DNA of 64,000 nt from Coriaria nepalensis (taxonomy: Eukaryota; Streptophyta; Magnoliopsida; Cucurbitales; Coriariaceae): assembly GCA_027186245.1 (NCBI GenBank), contig CP114483.1, forward strand, positions 258,001-322,000, read 5' to 3'. The notes beneath the pieces were generated by a model. It worked only from the letters and a program-made list of their open reading frames with translations. It was not told the origin of the DNA and ran no database searches. Made by a program: the position numbers and the translations under genes. Each line of letters starts with the position of its first letter. Within the stretch, counting starts at the first letter, position 1. This document shows, piece by piece, positions 12,203 to 28,500 of the stretch.

Positions 12203-13904
12203 ATGAAAGGACTGGTGAAGAAGAGTTTGGGAGAAATAGAGTTCAACGTCGGTGGTGGAGTTATCAACTAGTTTCCAGGCCACATGGCTGCCGCGACGAG
12301 GGCCATACGCGACCGTCTGAAGGTGGCGGACATGGTGATCGAAGTTCTCGATGCTCGAATTCCATTGTCTTCCGCGAATAAAAAACTTCAGCCTCATCTC
12401 TCTTCCAAACGCCGCCTCATTGCCCTCAACAAGAAGGATCTGGCCAATCCAAACATCATGCATGCAATCAATTATACTTCCTCCTTGCATCATCATGTTT
12501 ATCACCTTGCCTCCAGAAATTTATGATGTTCTACATCTTAATCTGTAGAAATGGATACATTACTTCGAGTCTTGCAAGCAAGATTGTTTTCCAATCAATG
12601 CACATAGCAAGACCTCTGTTCGAAAGGTATGTTCTTTTCCTACATCTTAAGCCACCGAAGTTCATCTTCTTAGAATATTGAACTCTCATTTTCTTGTTTA
12701 AAACAGCTCCTCGAGCTTGTGGAACTGAAATTGAAGGAAGTGATTTCAAGGGAACCTACTCTTCTTGTCATGGCGGTAGGTGTTCCTAATAATATTGGGA
12801 AGTCGGCTTTGATTAATTCCATCCATCAAATCCCGTCTTCTTTCTCCCCTGGTATGGCAATTCCTTGTATAGTTGTATCGAAAAGTAACAGCCTTGAAAA
12901 TGTACATTTTGCTTTCAATGTTTTTTCGTAGTGCAGGAGAATACAAAGCGAGCTACTGTGGGTCCATTTCCTGGTGTTACTCAGGACATTGCTGGATACC
13001 AGGTTTTATATGAAATTGAATCAGCTACTGCTGCTTTTTCCTATAGACTATTCCAAATTATGTTTCCTTTTTATAAACCTAATTTGAATCTTGTAATGTG
13101 CAGATTTCTCATCACCCTAGTATATATATGTATTGGACACTCCAGGTGTACTGGTTCCAATTATTCCGGATATCGAAACAGGGTTGAAGCTAGCTCTTGC
13201 AGGTTTGTATTCCTATGCAAAACTATACTGAATCGGTTCTCAATAGAAGAAATAAGTTGATGCTGCGTCTGCTGATTAGGTCAATTATGTTTTTCTACTA
13301 CCTTACCTTAAAGCATTAAGAATATTTGTTTAGTGTTTTAAAATGCATGTGCATTATCTGTGAAAGATTCTGTGGCAGGTGAGGAAAGAATTGCTCAATA
13401 CTTTATGGCTGTTTTGAAAACTAGAGGGACTCCCCTTCATTGGAGAAACTTGAACAATAGGAGAATGGAAGGGATCCGATATGAATCCGTTGAAAAACAT
13501 GCATACAATCTTAAAGATCTCCGGCCGAAAAAGAGGAACCTGCCTAATAGGTCCGATCTGGTGTACGTTCAGGTAACAATCTGGTAGCGATATCTTTATC
13601 CGTCCAAATCATTAAACTTGTTTAAAATACTTATGGTGTTACTTTTTGTTCTTCCAATTCAGGATATGGTAACAGAAGTTCAATGTGCACTATATTCAAA
13701 ATTGTCCGAATTTGATGGGGATATGTAAATGAAGAGAATGACTTGGAGAATCTTATATAGCAGCAAATTGAGGCAATGCAGAAGGCACTGAAGATACCGC
13801 ACAAGGCTTCTGAAGCTCGTTTAATGGTGTCTAAGAAGTTCCTCACTTTGTTTAGAGTTGGAAAGCTCGGCCCTTTCGTCCTTGACGATGTCCCGGATCA
13901 TTAA
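12203..13904 (+). pseudogene. SIN2: Decayed DAR GTPase, SIN2 / mitochondrial ribosome-biogenesis GTPase type
   Basis: Circularly permuted YlqF/MTG1-type GTPase, in Arabidopsis the mitochondrial protein SHORT INTEGUMENTS2. The ancestral exons are still traceable: 12203-12463, 12549-12626, 12707-12851, 12932-13002, 13104-13202, about 13351-13572, 13663-13904. The NKKDL motif, GKSALINSIHQ and RATVGPFPGVTQDIAGY remain. Lesions I can see: TAG at 12269 in place of the invariant Trp of the WFPGHM motif; a GC where the exon 1 donor should be; an extra codon in the P-loop, giving Gx5GKS instead of Gx4GKS; a TA expansion near 13125 that shifts the DTPG exon; loss of the acceptor AG near 13350; a 2-base insertion near 13723; and TAG at 13758-13760. 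Introns are retained, so this is a decayed gene and not a processed copy. Confidence 0.88.
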
Positions 13905-14193
13905 ATCTATGAATATATTTGCTGAAAATCTCAGCCTTGTAAAACAAACATGCATTATTGGGGCTCTTTTATTTTATGTATTTATTATTATTTTTTTAAT
14001 TATTACATCCAAGAACTTGAAAATCTGTACCGATGCGTGCGCAACTCTGCATGTATAACCTAGAATGTAATTGATCAACCGATACGAGAAGATCTAATTG
14101 TACAGATTGAGGGGGCAGTATTCAACTAAAAGCCCATTTCGATGACACAAAAATGAATCATAAAATGAAGGCGCAACTCTCATTGATTCAAAG

Positions 14194-17390
<3,197 letters not shown>

Positions 17391-18047
17391 GGTTGGCGGT
17401 GGCGACTCGGTACTGAGTCGGAACGGTCCCCGATTCCGATTCTTATCTTGGGAGAAGCAGCAGAGTCTGATGCGTCATATCTGCTTACAGACCATACAAA
17501 ATTTTCAAATATTATTACAATAAATCTTAACAGCACTGGACCGGTCCGGTCCGGTCCGGTTTCTTCCGCATAGTGACCCACGCCGCTTTTCGCTCTGTCT
17601 TTCACTCGCTCGGTTGGCGAGTGCTATACACCTCCCTTTAATACTAGCAATAATAACTAGCATCAAGTCCATCTTGGACTGTGTTGGTGAAATCTTGACC
17701 GTCCATCTTGGGTGATAGCTGATGGATGGCTGTTAATAACAGGCGGCAGTTCCCTGGCTATGATTAGATTGGTTACCCTCCGTACTTTTTGGTGGAGAGA
17801 GCATTTTTCCACAATAAATGCAATATATTCGCACGCACTTTTTCTTTCCTTTTTTGTTTTCGAATTGATGGAGTGAATTGTAGGAAAGTTAAAATATAGG
17901 AGGTCAAAATAGAAATACCTCTAAAACATTTGGAGTAAAACAAAGGGAAAATTAATTGTCTCTTATTTCTGTTAAGTTCCGGTGCATTACAAATCGCATT
18001 CAATACCATAGCTTATATCAAGACAAAGGAAAGGAAAGGAAAGGTAG

Positions 18048-18119
18048 GTATGTATGTATGTATGTATGTATGTATGTATGTATGTATGTATGTATGTATG
18101 TATGTATGTATGTATGTAT
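18048..18119. repeat. (TATG)n microsatellite, about 18 units
   Basis: An essentially perfect 4-bp tandem repeat of about 72 bases. It is preceded by an AAAGG repeat of a few units. It lies between NTRC and HSFB3 and has no coding role. Confidence 0.95.
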
Positions 18120-18918
18120 AATATTAGGGGCCCACATATTTAATAGTTTTATGATTAAATGAGGATTCCAACCCCAACTTAAGCCTTGAAGGGAATAAAT
18201 TGTATCCCCCTTGACCTTCTTTGAAGCTTGAAGCTTGAAGTTGGGAATAAATTTTAAAATGGATGATCAAAATTGACAAAATCAAAACTTTAGTTGGAAT
18301 TCAAATGTCACTATGTATTATATTATATAGTATATAGTATATAGTATATAGTATCTACTTGTTAATTTGAAAGAGATGACCTCTTGTGTTGCGTTTCTAA
18401 ATAGTCCGCCGCTCCCACATGTTGTCGTGTAGTTATTATCACAACGAGATTGTCTTCAAAATCAGGGGTTGGTGAATGAAACCAAACAATTACAACACCA
18501 ACAAAACGAGCCAAATATTATAAATTTTTAGATAATTTAATTAAATAATATTTTATTTATAATTTATATATATATAGTTAATAAGAAGGCAATTACGTTA
18601 AGTTAAGCAAATTAATAATCATCCCTTAGAAAATTGAAACTTCTATTTCATCATTACATTACGAGGTGGTTTCCTAGTCAAGTCAAGCAAAAGTAATGAA
18701 CACTAATTAGTTAGTTAAATTTTCTGTTTTAATTTCGAGTAATTTAGTTTAAAACAGTTTATTTCGTTGTATAAATATGATTTTTTTTTGTTATTTTCTA
18801 TCAAAATCGAAAAATATGAATATATAGTTATAGTAAAATGCATGCCATGAAAGTTTTGCCGCTATAAAAGACGTTATAGGTCTTGTATATACGTTTCAAC
18901 CATTTCTTTTTCTTCTAT

Positions 18919-18920
<2 letters not shown>

Positions 18921-18950
<30 letters not shown>
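18921..18950. repeat. (GA)15 microsatellite near the HSFB3 leader
   Basis: A perfect GA tract of 30 bases, followed about 25 bases later by a second shorter GA tract. GA tracts in this position are common in plant 5' UTRs and core promoters. Function is inferred from position only. Confidence 0.9.
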
Positions 18951-18953
<3 letters not shown>

Positions 18954-19039
18954 CTAGTTATCTTAAGAAAGAAAAAGAGAGAGAGAGAGGAAGAAAGAAG
19001 GAAGAAGAAGAAACGGGAAAAGGGCTTGTCGCAATTCTC

Positions 19040-19123
19040 ATGAACTGTGGAGTCGTGCTGGGTTTCTATTGCTGGGGTTGGGAGTTCTTAACCGCCCTTC
19101 TTCTCTTCTCCCTCTTAAATTAA
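19040..19123 (+). promoter_or_regulatory. Upstream ORF in the HSFB3 5' leader (27 codons)
   Basis: A 28-codon ORF including stop begins at an ATG 164 bases before the HSFB3 start and ends 80 bases before it. The peptide is strongly hydrophobic and aromatic (MNCGVVLGFYCWGWEFLTAL and onward). If the transcript starts upstream, as the GA-rich leader suggests, ribosomes would meet this ORF first. Upstream ORFs are known to control translation of Arabidopsis HSFB1/TBF1, so a similar role is plausible here. This is inference; conservation in other HSFB3 leaders would be the test. Confidence 0.5.
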
Positions 19124-19203
19124 GTACCTAATCATTTCCCTTCTCCTCTTAATCTTCTTCTTCCTATTTTTTTTTTTCCATTTTTTTTTTAATTCAACTA
19201 TTA

Positions 19204-20843
19204 ATGGCTGGGGAGATAGTCGTGTCATGTGATCATAATGATCATAAGAAAATTCATGACCAAAAGGGTAATAATAATAGTAATTATAATATAAATAAGA
19301 ACAGTAGCCATAGTCATAGTAATAATTTGTTGGAATATGTGAGAAAATCAAGCCCGCCGCCGTTCTTGCTGAAAACATACATGTTAGTGGAAGATCCGGC
19401 GACAGAGAAGGTGATATCATGGAACAAGGAAGGAACAGCTTTTGTTGTCTGGCAACCTGCTGAATTTGCTCGAGATCTCCTCCCTACTCTCTTCAAGCAT
19501 AGCAACTTCTCTAGCTTTGTTCGCCAGCTCAATACTTACGTAAGTTTTCTTTCTCTCTGTGTACATCATGTTCATTACCATCTTTAATTAGTCTTAATTA
19601 GTTCTTTCAATTATATATCTTTCATCGTCTTAATCTTACTTTCCACCTTCTTTAGTTCTACATATCCATGATATTCAATCACAGAAAACCCATCTGCATC
19701 GCGATAATTATTCGGAACTTGAAATATGAAGATTCTTAAACGAGTGTAGTAATTGGAATTTAGATAAAAAATTATTAATTTGGCTATATGCATTTAACCC
19801 CTCCCTCCCTTGTATTAGATTTTTCAGTTTTCTAAATTTTTTTTTTTTTTTTTTAATTTCTTTCTCGATGGAAGAAAAAACACCAAAAAGGTTAACTGGT
19901 CCTATCTGACCTAACTTAGTTTGAATTAATAGTTTGGTCATAATAATTGATTGATTGATTCACTAATTCTATAGTATATGGCTCTGGGTTTTATTGGTTT
20001 TTTTTTTTTTTGGTATTTAAGATGACTTTACCCAATAAGGACGAAGATAACTTTATTAATTAGTTTTGAAATAAAAATTTAAATTTCTATAAATAATTAC
20101 TTTAATTAGGTGGACTAAAATTGTAGCTCTAGACATGGTAAATCATGTTTTACTATTATACTATTCCAAGAGGTCAAACTGCATGCTAGAATATGAACAT
20201 CCGGTTTCATGTAGTTTAGCTAGGTTTCTTTCTAGCAAGTTCAATAGTCATTGATGCTTTTCTAATCGTTCCTTTGTTCTTACATCGACAGGGGTTTCGA
20301 AAAGTTGCCGTAAGTAGATGGGAGTTTTGCAATGACAAGTTCAAGAAGGGTGGGAAAGAACTTCTTTGTGAAATACGTAGAAGAAAAGCGTGGGCCACCA
20401 ACATCAAGAAGCAGCAACAAAATCAACCATTGAGTAGTACTACTCCTCATCCTGATCATCAATTTGATGAAGACCAAAGGTCATCATCCTCAACAAACTC
20501 ATCTTCGTCAGATTTCACCACCTTGATCCATGAAAACAAAAGGCTCAAGAGAGAAAATGGGGTGTTGAGCACAGAGCTTTCAAGCATGAGGAACAAGTGC
20601 AAAGTGCTTCTTGATTTAGTGGCCAGGTGTAATAATAATAAGACCACATTACCAGTACATGATGATCATGGTACTAGATTGGACAAAGAAGAAGTTGAGC
20701 AAGAAGAGACCAATAAATGTGATCATCATCGTCAGATTAGAGCACCTAAGGTGTTTGGAGTGAGGTTAGAGGTTGGGGGAGAGATAGAGAGGAAGAGAAA
20801 GAGAGGAGGGGAAGTACTATCATCAGCTCAATCATGCAAATAA
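19204..20843 (+). CDS. HSFB3: Class B heat-shock transcription factor, HSFB3-like
   Basis: Nuclear factor that binds heat-shock elements; class B members lack the activator motif and mostly repress or modulate transcription. Two exons (19204-19539, 20292-20843) give 295 residues, with the intron inside the DNA-binding domain after RQLNTY, the standard position for plant HSFs. The DNA-binding domain starts near residue 51 ([20 protein letters not shown]) and continues [21 protein letters not shown] leucine-type heptad region follows ([20 protein letters not shown]). Near residue 266 is FGVRLE, the class B repressor tetrapeptide context, and then a basic nuclear-localisation run (ERKRKR). The N-terminus is Asn/His/Ser-rich. 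Placement between NTRC and ABCA1 matches the Arabidopsis HSFB3 locus, which supports B3 over other class B members. Confidence 0.9.
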
Positions 20844-21238
20844 ATAATTGAGGCATAATTAGTTAATTAAGCAAAGTTGATGCTACTGAAAAGTTATAGT
20901 GGCTTTTGATAGAACGTTATAATATTTACAAGATTATATAGTTCAAGTTAGTACCAAATTAATGTAAATATCTTCATTTACTATATATCAATCAAGCTAA
21001 TAAAAACTCTCAACCTAACGGAAACCTTTTATTTCAAATAACATATCAATCTTATAATTCGATTACTTAACTCTTAACCAAATAATAAGATGGAACTCCA
21101 ATTTGATCCATTGACCCCCGGAAGGTGTATCATTTCTAACTGGGGCCATGATTAGAAGTTTATTAACTCGAGAAGGGATAGGAATGGAAGTGTCCTACTT
21201 GACTTGACTAAGATATGGTAATCTACATAAAATAAGAC

Positions 21239-21275
<37 letters not shown>

Positions 21276-22520
21276 TGGACTTGTTCAAGTTTTCAATTCC
21301 AAATATTTTTATCTTATGGAAAATGAACTGCAAGTACATCCACACTATAACTTCATGGATAGTTCATATGAAGAAGAAAAGAAAGTCAATTTTCAACATT
21401 CGCATGCGGAAACATTGGGAATGCATTCACATTCATTCTACGGACAAAAGACAGTCAAGTCAGATAGGACGACTGCCTTTTGGATTGTGTAAATTGTAAT
21501 GATCTTCTCTCGAGATTCTAGAAGAAGTTTTTTTTTTTTTATATTCTTTTTATGAGGCCTGAAACTGTCAAAAGTTATCAGTTGGTTCAAAGACATTAAC
21601 AGCTTCCTTTCTTCTTTCTCCTGCTCACAGATGGAAGCCCCTCCTCACACTCCTTTTATGCATGCGCATGCCTTTTGAATTGTGTTCATGCATTCTTTCT
21701 TTCTCTTTTCATACAACAACTTTTATTTTTTTGATTAGTTTACTTTATCCTTAGAAAGTTAAGATTTCGTATGAATCAGTTAACCTAAAAAGATAAAGAG
21801 AGAGAGAATGATCAGAGTTATTGCGATTTCTTTTTACAGAAACTTTTGAAATCTCTGTCCCCGATCAACCTCAACTGTACATAATTAAAATAAACTAAAA
21901 CTTTCATACACTGGAATTTAAAGGAAAAAGAGATCCAACTAAGATTCTATGAGATGAAAATGGACCTACTACAGTGCGTTAGGTTCGAAACTTGGCACGT
22001 GTGTGGTTTGGTGGCCTACTGGGGGGCCAAAATTAAGAGGTCGACCTCTTTTGCCCATGAAGATTGGATTTGCTTGGAATGAAAGTTTGGCTTTAGTATA
22101 GGGCATGTAGTTTTCAAGGACTTCTTTAAGACATGTTTTCCAACACTTTCAAGGCTGAACCAAATTAAGAGAGACGAGACGGTAAAGAAAGAAAAATGAA
22201 ATGTATGACATGTTTTTAAGTTAGTTATGGGATTTGGCCCCAAAAATATAAAAAGAAAATTGAAAAATTCACAGCGTTTTCCAAGAAAGCCCCGCTTTTC
22301 TGGGCAACTAAACATCTAAAAGACTGAAATCTAGTATATACGTGCAACAAGGGGTGGTTGTATCTGGTGTTTATGTTTATTTACAAGTGAGGGATGACTC
22401 GATACCTTCCCAAAAACATGGAGAAACCGAGATGCCCGAACATATATATAACAACAACTCATTTGACTAGAGAGTATTTGAAAAGTCTACTAATTCCGGT
22501 TTCGAATATGTAACGATACC
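20844..22520. other. Intergenic, between the 3' ends of HSFB3 and ABCA1
   Basis: The two genes are convergent. It is AT-rich, with a (GA)n tract at about 21245-21272. No gene, RNA or mobile element was recognised. The 1.7-kb length is unremarkable for this window. Confidence 0.5.
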
Positions 22521-25500
22521 TTATGAGTTCGCTGCAAAATGATTAAATATTGTCTCCAGAGTTGATTGACTGACACTGTATTCTGCAATTCCTAGCTTAT
22601 TTCTGAAAAAATAGAAACCATAGAAAATTGATCAGCTTCACGAACAGAGAGAGGAACAAGTAAGACAAGAAATGAACTAATTAATGCACACCTGTTCCTC
22701 TCCATGTGTCCGAAAACATTGGCGAGAGAGAGGCCTTCTCCATATGGCAACTGCAAAACCACGAGGGATTAGAGAAGGAGAGAGAGACGCTCCTATTTAT
22801 GGTCCTTAATAATGTCACAAAAGAGACCTGGTTACTAGCTAGTCCTACTCATATATGGTACTTAATAATGGCTCAAAGCTCAAAAGGCAGATATTGATGG
22901 TACCTGATATTTGACACTCAACCCATTGCTTCCATGGAATGTTGTGCCGGGAAATGAAGAAAGTATGAATGAATCAATTTCTGAAAACTTTTCTTTAGAT
23001 AACCACCATTCTGAAAAAATTGGTAGTGGAATACCTCCTACACAAACAGGACGTAGGTAATATATATGGAACTCAAAAAAAGTTAAAAGAGTCGTGAAGT
23101 ATATAAACAGGAATTATCCATACCATCTCGAAACAACTGTTCTGATAGCTGTTCTTCAAAATCTCCACGAGAAGCAGGAGTTGAAGACACTAGTGGCTTT
23201 ATTCTTTCTTCATTACCAAGCCACTGCCCAATCACAAACAACATTTCCCTAGACAAGCTAATCTCAGCCACCGATCCATTTCTTGATGCAACAGATTCAA
23301 TCACCCCAATGCATTCTTCGAGGTTGTCTAGCAAACTTCTTGGATGAGAAAGGATATTAAAAAGCTGTTCTCGAATAATTCGGCAGAGAGTTTCCAACTC
23401 CACAGATCTGATTTCACTGGGTTTGACCTGGGTAATGGACATAAAATCATACAATTTGACAAGGCTCTGAAAAGAAAGAAATCATAAGGGGAGCAAGATC
23501 TACCTCTAGCTCGAGGTGATTTCCAAACCGGGTTTTCAGATGCTGGGGACTTCCAATGCATCTTAGTCGGCCTCCAACCTTAATTGGAACAGAAAGATAA
23601 ACAATTAAGTTCATGTTAGTAAAAATCTAACAAACATATCATGTTATTTTTTTTGGAAGAAAAAGCGATAAATACCATTATTCCGATGCGGGTACAGAGG
23701 GCTTGAGCTTCATTCATACTGTGGGTGGTAAGGATTACAGCTGTCTTTCCTCGTCTGGTAGATATCCGAGATATCACCTCCCACATGAACCGCTTAGCAA
23801 TAGGATCCATACCTAGCACCAATAATGATATGGAAAGACATCAAATAAAGAGAACTTTACAAATGGAGGTAGAAGTAAAAAGAAGCCATATATAGATTGC
23901 CATTACAGGATTTTTTAACCCAGATTGAATAGTACCAGTTGATGGCTCATCAAGAATGACAATAGGAGGATCTCCAATCATTGAAATTGCAACAGATAGT
24001 TTCCGTTTGTTTCCTCCACTAAGGGAATATGACGGTTTGGAAGCATGCTTCAACAAGTCAAACTCCAATAGCTTTTCTGTAACAATCTGTCCAGATATTG
24101 AGGGGTATTAATGATCAACCAGATGGCATTTAAATCAAACAAGAATCGCCGTCGACACTGGACACAGACAGGTGGGACTGAACATAAATTCAAATATAAA
24201 CAATATATACATCATCTATCTTGTAGTCTGGAACTCCTTTTATTCTTGCATAGAGTTCCAGATGTTCCTGGACAGTTAAAAATTCTAATAGGGCGTCGAA
24301 CTGTGGGCAATATCCAATCTGTAAGTGGATAATAAAAAATGAAAGTTAGTGGGTTCTATTTGTTGTTAAAAATTCAAAGTATGATCTAGTCAGATAAAGA
24401 AAAGAATAATAATAATAAAATAACCATATTAAGACATACATGGCAACGTGCAGCCTTGGGATTAGATCTTATATCTTTGCCAAAAATAAAAGCAGTTCCT
24501 TCAGAAGGAGATTCTTCCCCTGCATGGATAACATATTTGTCCAATTATCCAACACTCAAAACGTAAAGATACCTACAGAAGAGTTGTTTCTATGATGCAG
24601 CATTCAAATCTTGGCATGAAGCTGTAACTAAAAAAATTATAAGAAAAATCTAATACCAGTTAGCATCGACAGTGTAGTAGTCTTTCCAGCACCATTTGTT
24701 CCTAAGAAACCGAAGCATTCTCCCTCCTGGACGGAGAAAGATAATGAATCAACTGCAACCTTCTTACCACGAAAAGTTTCTCCTGGATACACCTGAAAGT
24801 GGAGATAGGAATTGTAATAATCCATTTAAGAGATGGTTGCACATCCATTATTATGGAAGTACTATTTGTTCATGAATAACAACCAAAACTGTGTAGCTTC
24901 ACCTTTCGGAGGCCACTCAAATAGATCATTGCATTATCAATGGAGCCAGAAAGTATTCTATCTCTTTCTGCTTTAACATCTATATCTTCAAGGTCAAGAG
25001 TAGCATGTTCTGAGGACAATTTTAGGAGGGGTTCCAAGTAGCTGTGAGGAGTTCCCCTGCGAACATTTCTAAGACTCCTCCACCACTCCTTGATTGTGGC
25101 TGGAGTCAACTTTTGAGGAGACAGGAGTTCGAGTCCAAGTGTTAAAAGAAAGTAGCAAATACTCTGTCACAAGTAGGAACATCAAATTGGATCAGAGAAG
25201 TCCATTATCACTGACCATTTATAAAATAATTCTGTACTTCTAAAGAAATAGTCAGGAGATAGAGATATAAATAGGACAAATCAGGAAAGAAATGGAAATA
25301 TTCTCTCACCGACTCGAAACTGAAAAAGGAAAAACTTCAGTTTGCCCTAGAGCTATATTAAAAGGACTGAAACAAATGAGTGTTGAGTCAAACCTTTTGA
25401 AGGAATTTTTCTAAGGTTGGTTACACTTGGGCATGGAACTAAAAAGAATGACGAACCAGGCAGGAAAGTAGAATATTATTTCCTTTCTGGCAGCAGTTAA

Positions 25501-28500
25501 TCAAGGGGAATGTTAGATGTAACTTCTATCATGGTATTAGATTCAAGCTATGGTATTATAACTTGATGTATGATCCTAGTCTGAGAAAACAATAATGTTT
25601 AAAGTCCTAATCGTGCGCTCTCTTCTCTGCCCTAACTCATTAAATAGACAATCAACGTGACACTCACAGAATAATAAGTATATTTAACACGTTTGCAATT
25701 CACAAACAAGTTTCCCACACATTAATAATTACGTTTCTGTTTTTCTTTCAAAATCATTTAGAGTTGTAACTCAAAAGCTACTTCAGAAAGAGAGATGTTC
25801 CCCATCGGCAGTGCTGATATACACATATTTCTACTAGTGAGAGCCCCCTGCTGATGCACAGATTATAACTGGATATAAATAAATAGCAGCTTAATCAGAA
25901 GAAAAAAGATGAGATAAGACCTCAATTCCAAGATAAAAAATAGAGGCACCGGTAACATTCCAATCCCAAACCCCATCACTCGTTTTGTCTTTCATCCCTT
26001 GCCGCAAAAGAGCCAATGAAGCAAGTCCATCAGCAAAGCAAAAGCCTGGAGATAATCTGAAGAAGTGCTGCAAGGAAAGACCGAAAATTGTGTAGGATTT
26101 ATATCAGGGAAAGCCCCAACATTGCAACTCCCTATCATTTATTCCAGGTCCATGATTCTTTCTTAAAACAACATGACTATTGTGTATTCAGTTAATCCAA
26201 AAAGGTAGTTCTGTTGCCTTGATTAGATAACATCGGGAAGAAGTAGCCCTATTGCCTTGATTAGGTAGAATCTAAAAAGAAGTGAAACTAGATTAGATAG
26301 TATCCAAAATTTGCAAGGATGCCTAACCTTCAGAGAAGAATTTGCTTTTTCTGTTGCCTTGATTAGCCCCATAATGAACGAAATTACCATAAGGATGAGT
26401 CCAGAGAAAAAGTGGACCAAGAGAACCACATTCTGCAAAAATAGTGATAAATACATCTCTGTGTAAGTAAAATGGTTGGCATCTGAGAGAAACTAACAAA
26501 ATATAAAGTGTACTTCCTTCACCTGAGCCATGCTGTGGTCAGAAAAGGAAAATGTGAGGCAGTAAGTCGATGATGCAATTGCTAATCCATACTCCAAAAA
26601 CATGATGACTGTTACCAGGAGGCTACCCTTACCAATAAACTGCTCCAAACCTATAAAAATTATCCCAACGCAACTTTGAGAACTCCATGAATAAACGCAA
26701 GCCTTTGGTATGCTTGTTAAGTTAAAAGTTAGAACATCATACAGATTTTATCAATCAGTCTCAAACTCCTGGGGTTTAGAATCATAGCAATTATTATCTA
26801 TCAGATGAGTTTAGAACCGTACCAAATATGTAAAATAGAATTATCGCAAACGAAGTTGGGAATAAAAAGCTGATGAAGTCCCATATATAGGTGGAAATCC
26901 AATATGAAAGTATGGAAACCTAAATAATATAATATGTTGTCAGCAGAAAATATATGACAGAAAAATACTTGTAATGTTGGCCCATCTAATCGAGATTCCA
27001 CCCCCAAATGTAAACTTACCCCACTGATTAATTGCTGATGTTTAGCTTTTACTTCGCGTTCCTGCATTCATTAAGACCGTATGGATAAATATCAGTAAGC
27101 ATGTTGCAGAATATGCCTCTAAGACACAGATATCCAATAGATAAGTACTAACAGAGGCGACAAATTTATATTAACTTGTATCAAGCTTCCAGATATGGGT
27201 CGTTTAAACAAAGGTAACAAAAGTCATTAAGTGATTGTTTTGGAAACATCCCAGAAATTGTCAATGTTTGGGGCTAAATTATCCACAGCCTACGGAGGAC
27301 AATAATAACATAAATAGGTTACTCAAAAGATAATGAGCGTGCATTAGGATCAGTACCTTCACAATCGAGACAGCAAATGATGCTGGAACAAAACAGAAAG
27401 CAATATTGACAATAACAGCAGCTGAGAAGGCATCCAGATCCTGAAAATTTTGCAAGTTCCTTCAAAATGATGAGCAATTGTGGTTGGATATTTGCTCTCT
27501 CTCTCTCTCTCACACACACACACAATCATGATATTGATTTTGTACAAAGAATATACGCCAGATAGAGACGATTAGCATGATTGCAATTTTACAGCATCTA
27601 ACCTCCCATTGAAAGAATACGATACAACCTACAATCTATGTTATCCGTTTCTATCATCAGGGAAGTCCATCACTCGCCATTCTTTGTACTAAGAAAGATA
27701 GAATCACATACATGATGTTGCATGCGCTGAGTTTTTGTCATCGGAAGAGGGTGGTTGCGTGTTTGAATTGTCATATTCTTGTTATTTGTAGCTAACCTCA
27801 GAATTGCAGCATTCATTGAATTTATATAAGTTGGACCAGCATGCTGACAAGAGCAGTTGTGCAGGACAGTATACCCTAAACTACCATCTTCATTCTCATC
27901 ATCCATCACAATCGCCCCGTACCTTTAATATGAAAATTGTTCAGAAAACAAAATAAAAAAGCTATAGATGCCCATGACTTCCCTAAGCTTAGGACACCAT
28001 CATATCTACTAGGTTATTACTATGGCACCTGTACATAGAATGGGGAAAGAATGGAAAAAATCTGAGTGACATGCAACTAAGCCTTGCGTTCAGTCATCTA
28101 ACACTAATTGATTATATTAATAAGTAATGTGATGCATTTGAAAAGAATAAGATAACTTATAAATATCAATCAACACACCTTGATTGGTAAGAGTAATTAA
28201 AGCTAGACATCAGAAATTCACTCATTGATAGCAAAACTGGCCCCAATTTTGGCCCTGCTGCATCTACTGCATCAGCCAATGCCTTATCTGAATCAGGGAA
28301 TTTATATGCAGTGGGTTTGGGATGTTGAATCCATCCACCTTCGATGTACTGTACAACCTGAATCATGGACATGCGGCCATAATAAATGTAAAATAATATC
28401 TGACATTTTGAAGGCTAAAGACACAACATAGCAAACTAAAAAAATCAGAAAAATATAAAAAATTTAAGAGAAAAAATAAAGATGGACAACCTTCTCGGAA

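Larger units (their letters stand above)
17391..19203. other. Divergent intergenic region between NTRC and HSFB3
   Basis: Upstream region of both genes. It contains a short GGTCC-rich repeat near 17537-17560, a long TATG microsatellite at 18048-18119, a TATAG repeat near 18322-18352, and GA tracts at 18921-18950 and about 18975-18990 close to the HSFB3 leader. A short upstream ORF for HSFB3 lies at 19040-19123. No other gene was seen. Confidence 0.6.

Noticed and set aside
12134..12505. Antisense open frame of 123 codons over SIN2 exon 1
   Set aside because: It is a mirror of the exon on the other strand, with no recognisable domain and no splice support.
12284..12526. Open frame that could be read as a functional GTPase N-terminus starting at the internal Met
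   Set aside because: It is the remainder of SIN2 exon 1 after the TAG at 12269, runs into intron sequence, and later exons carry frameshifts and a stop.
18048..18119. Regular repeat considered as a CRISPR-like or satellite array
   Set aside because: It is a simple 4-bp microsatellite with no spacers.
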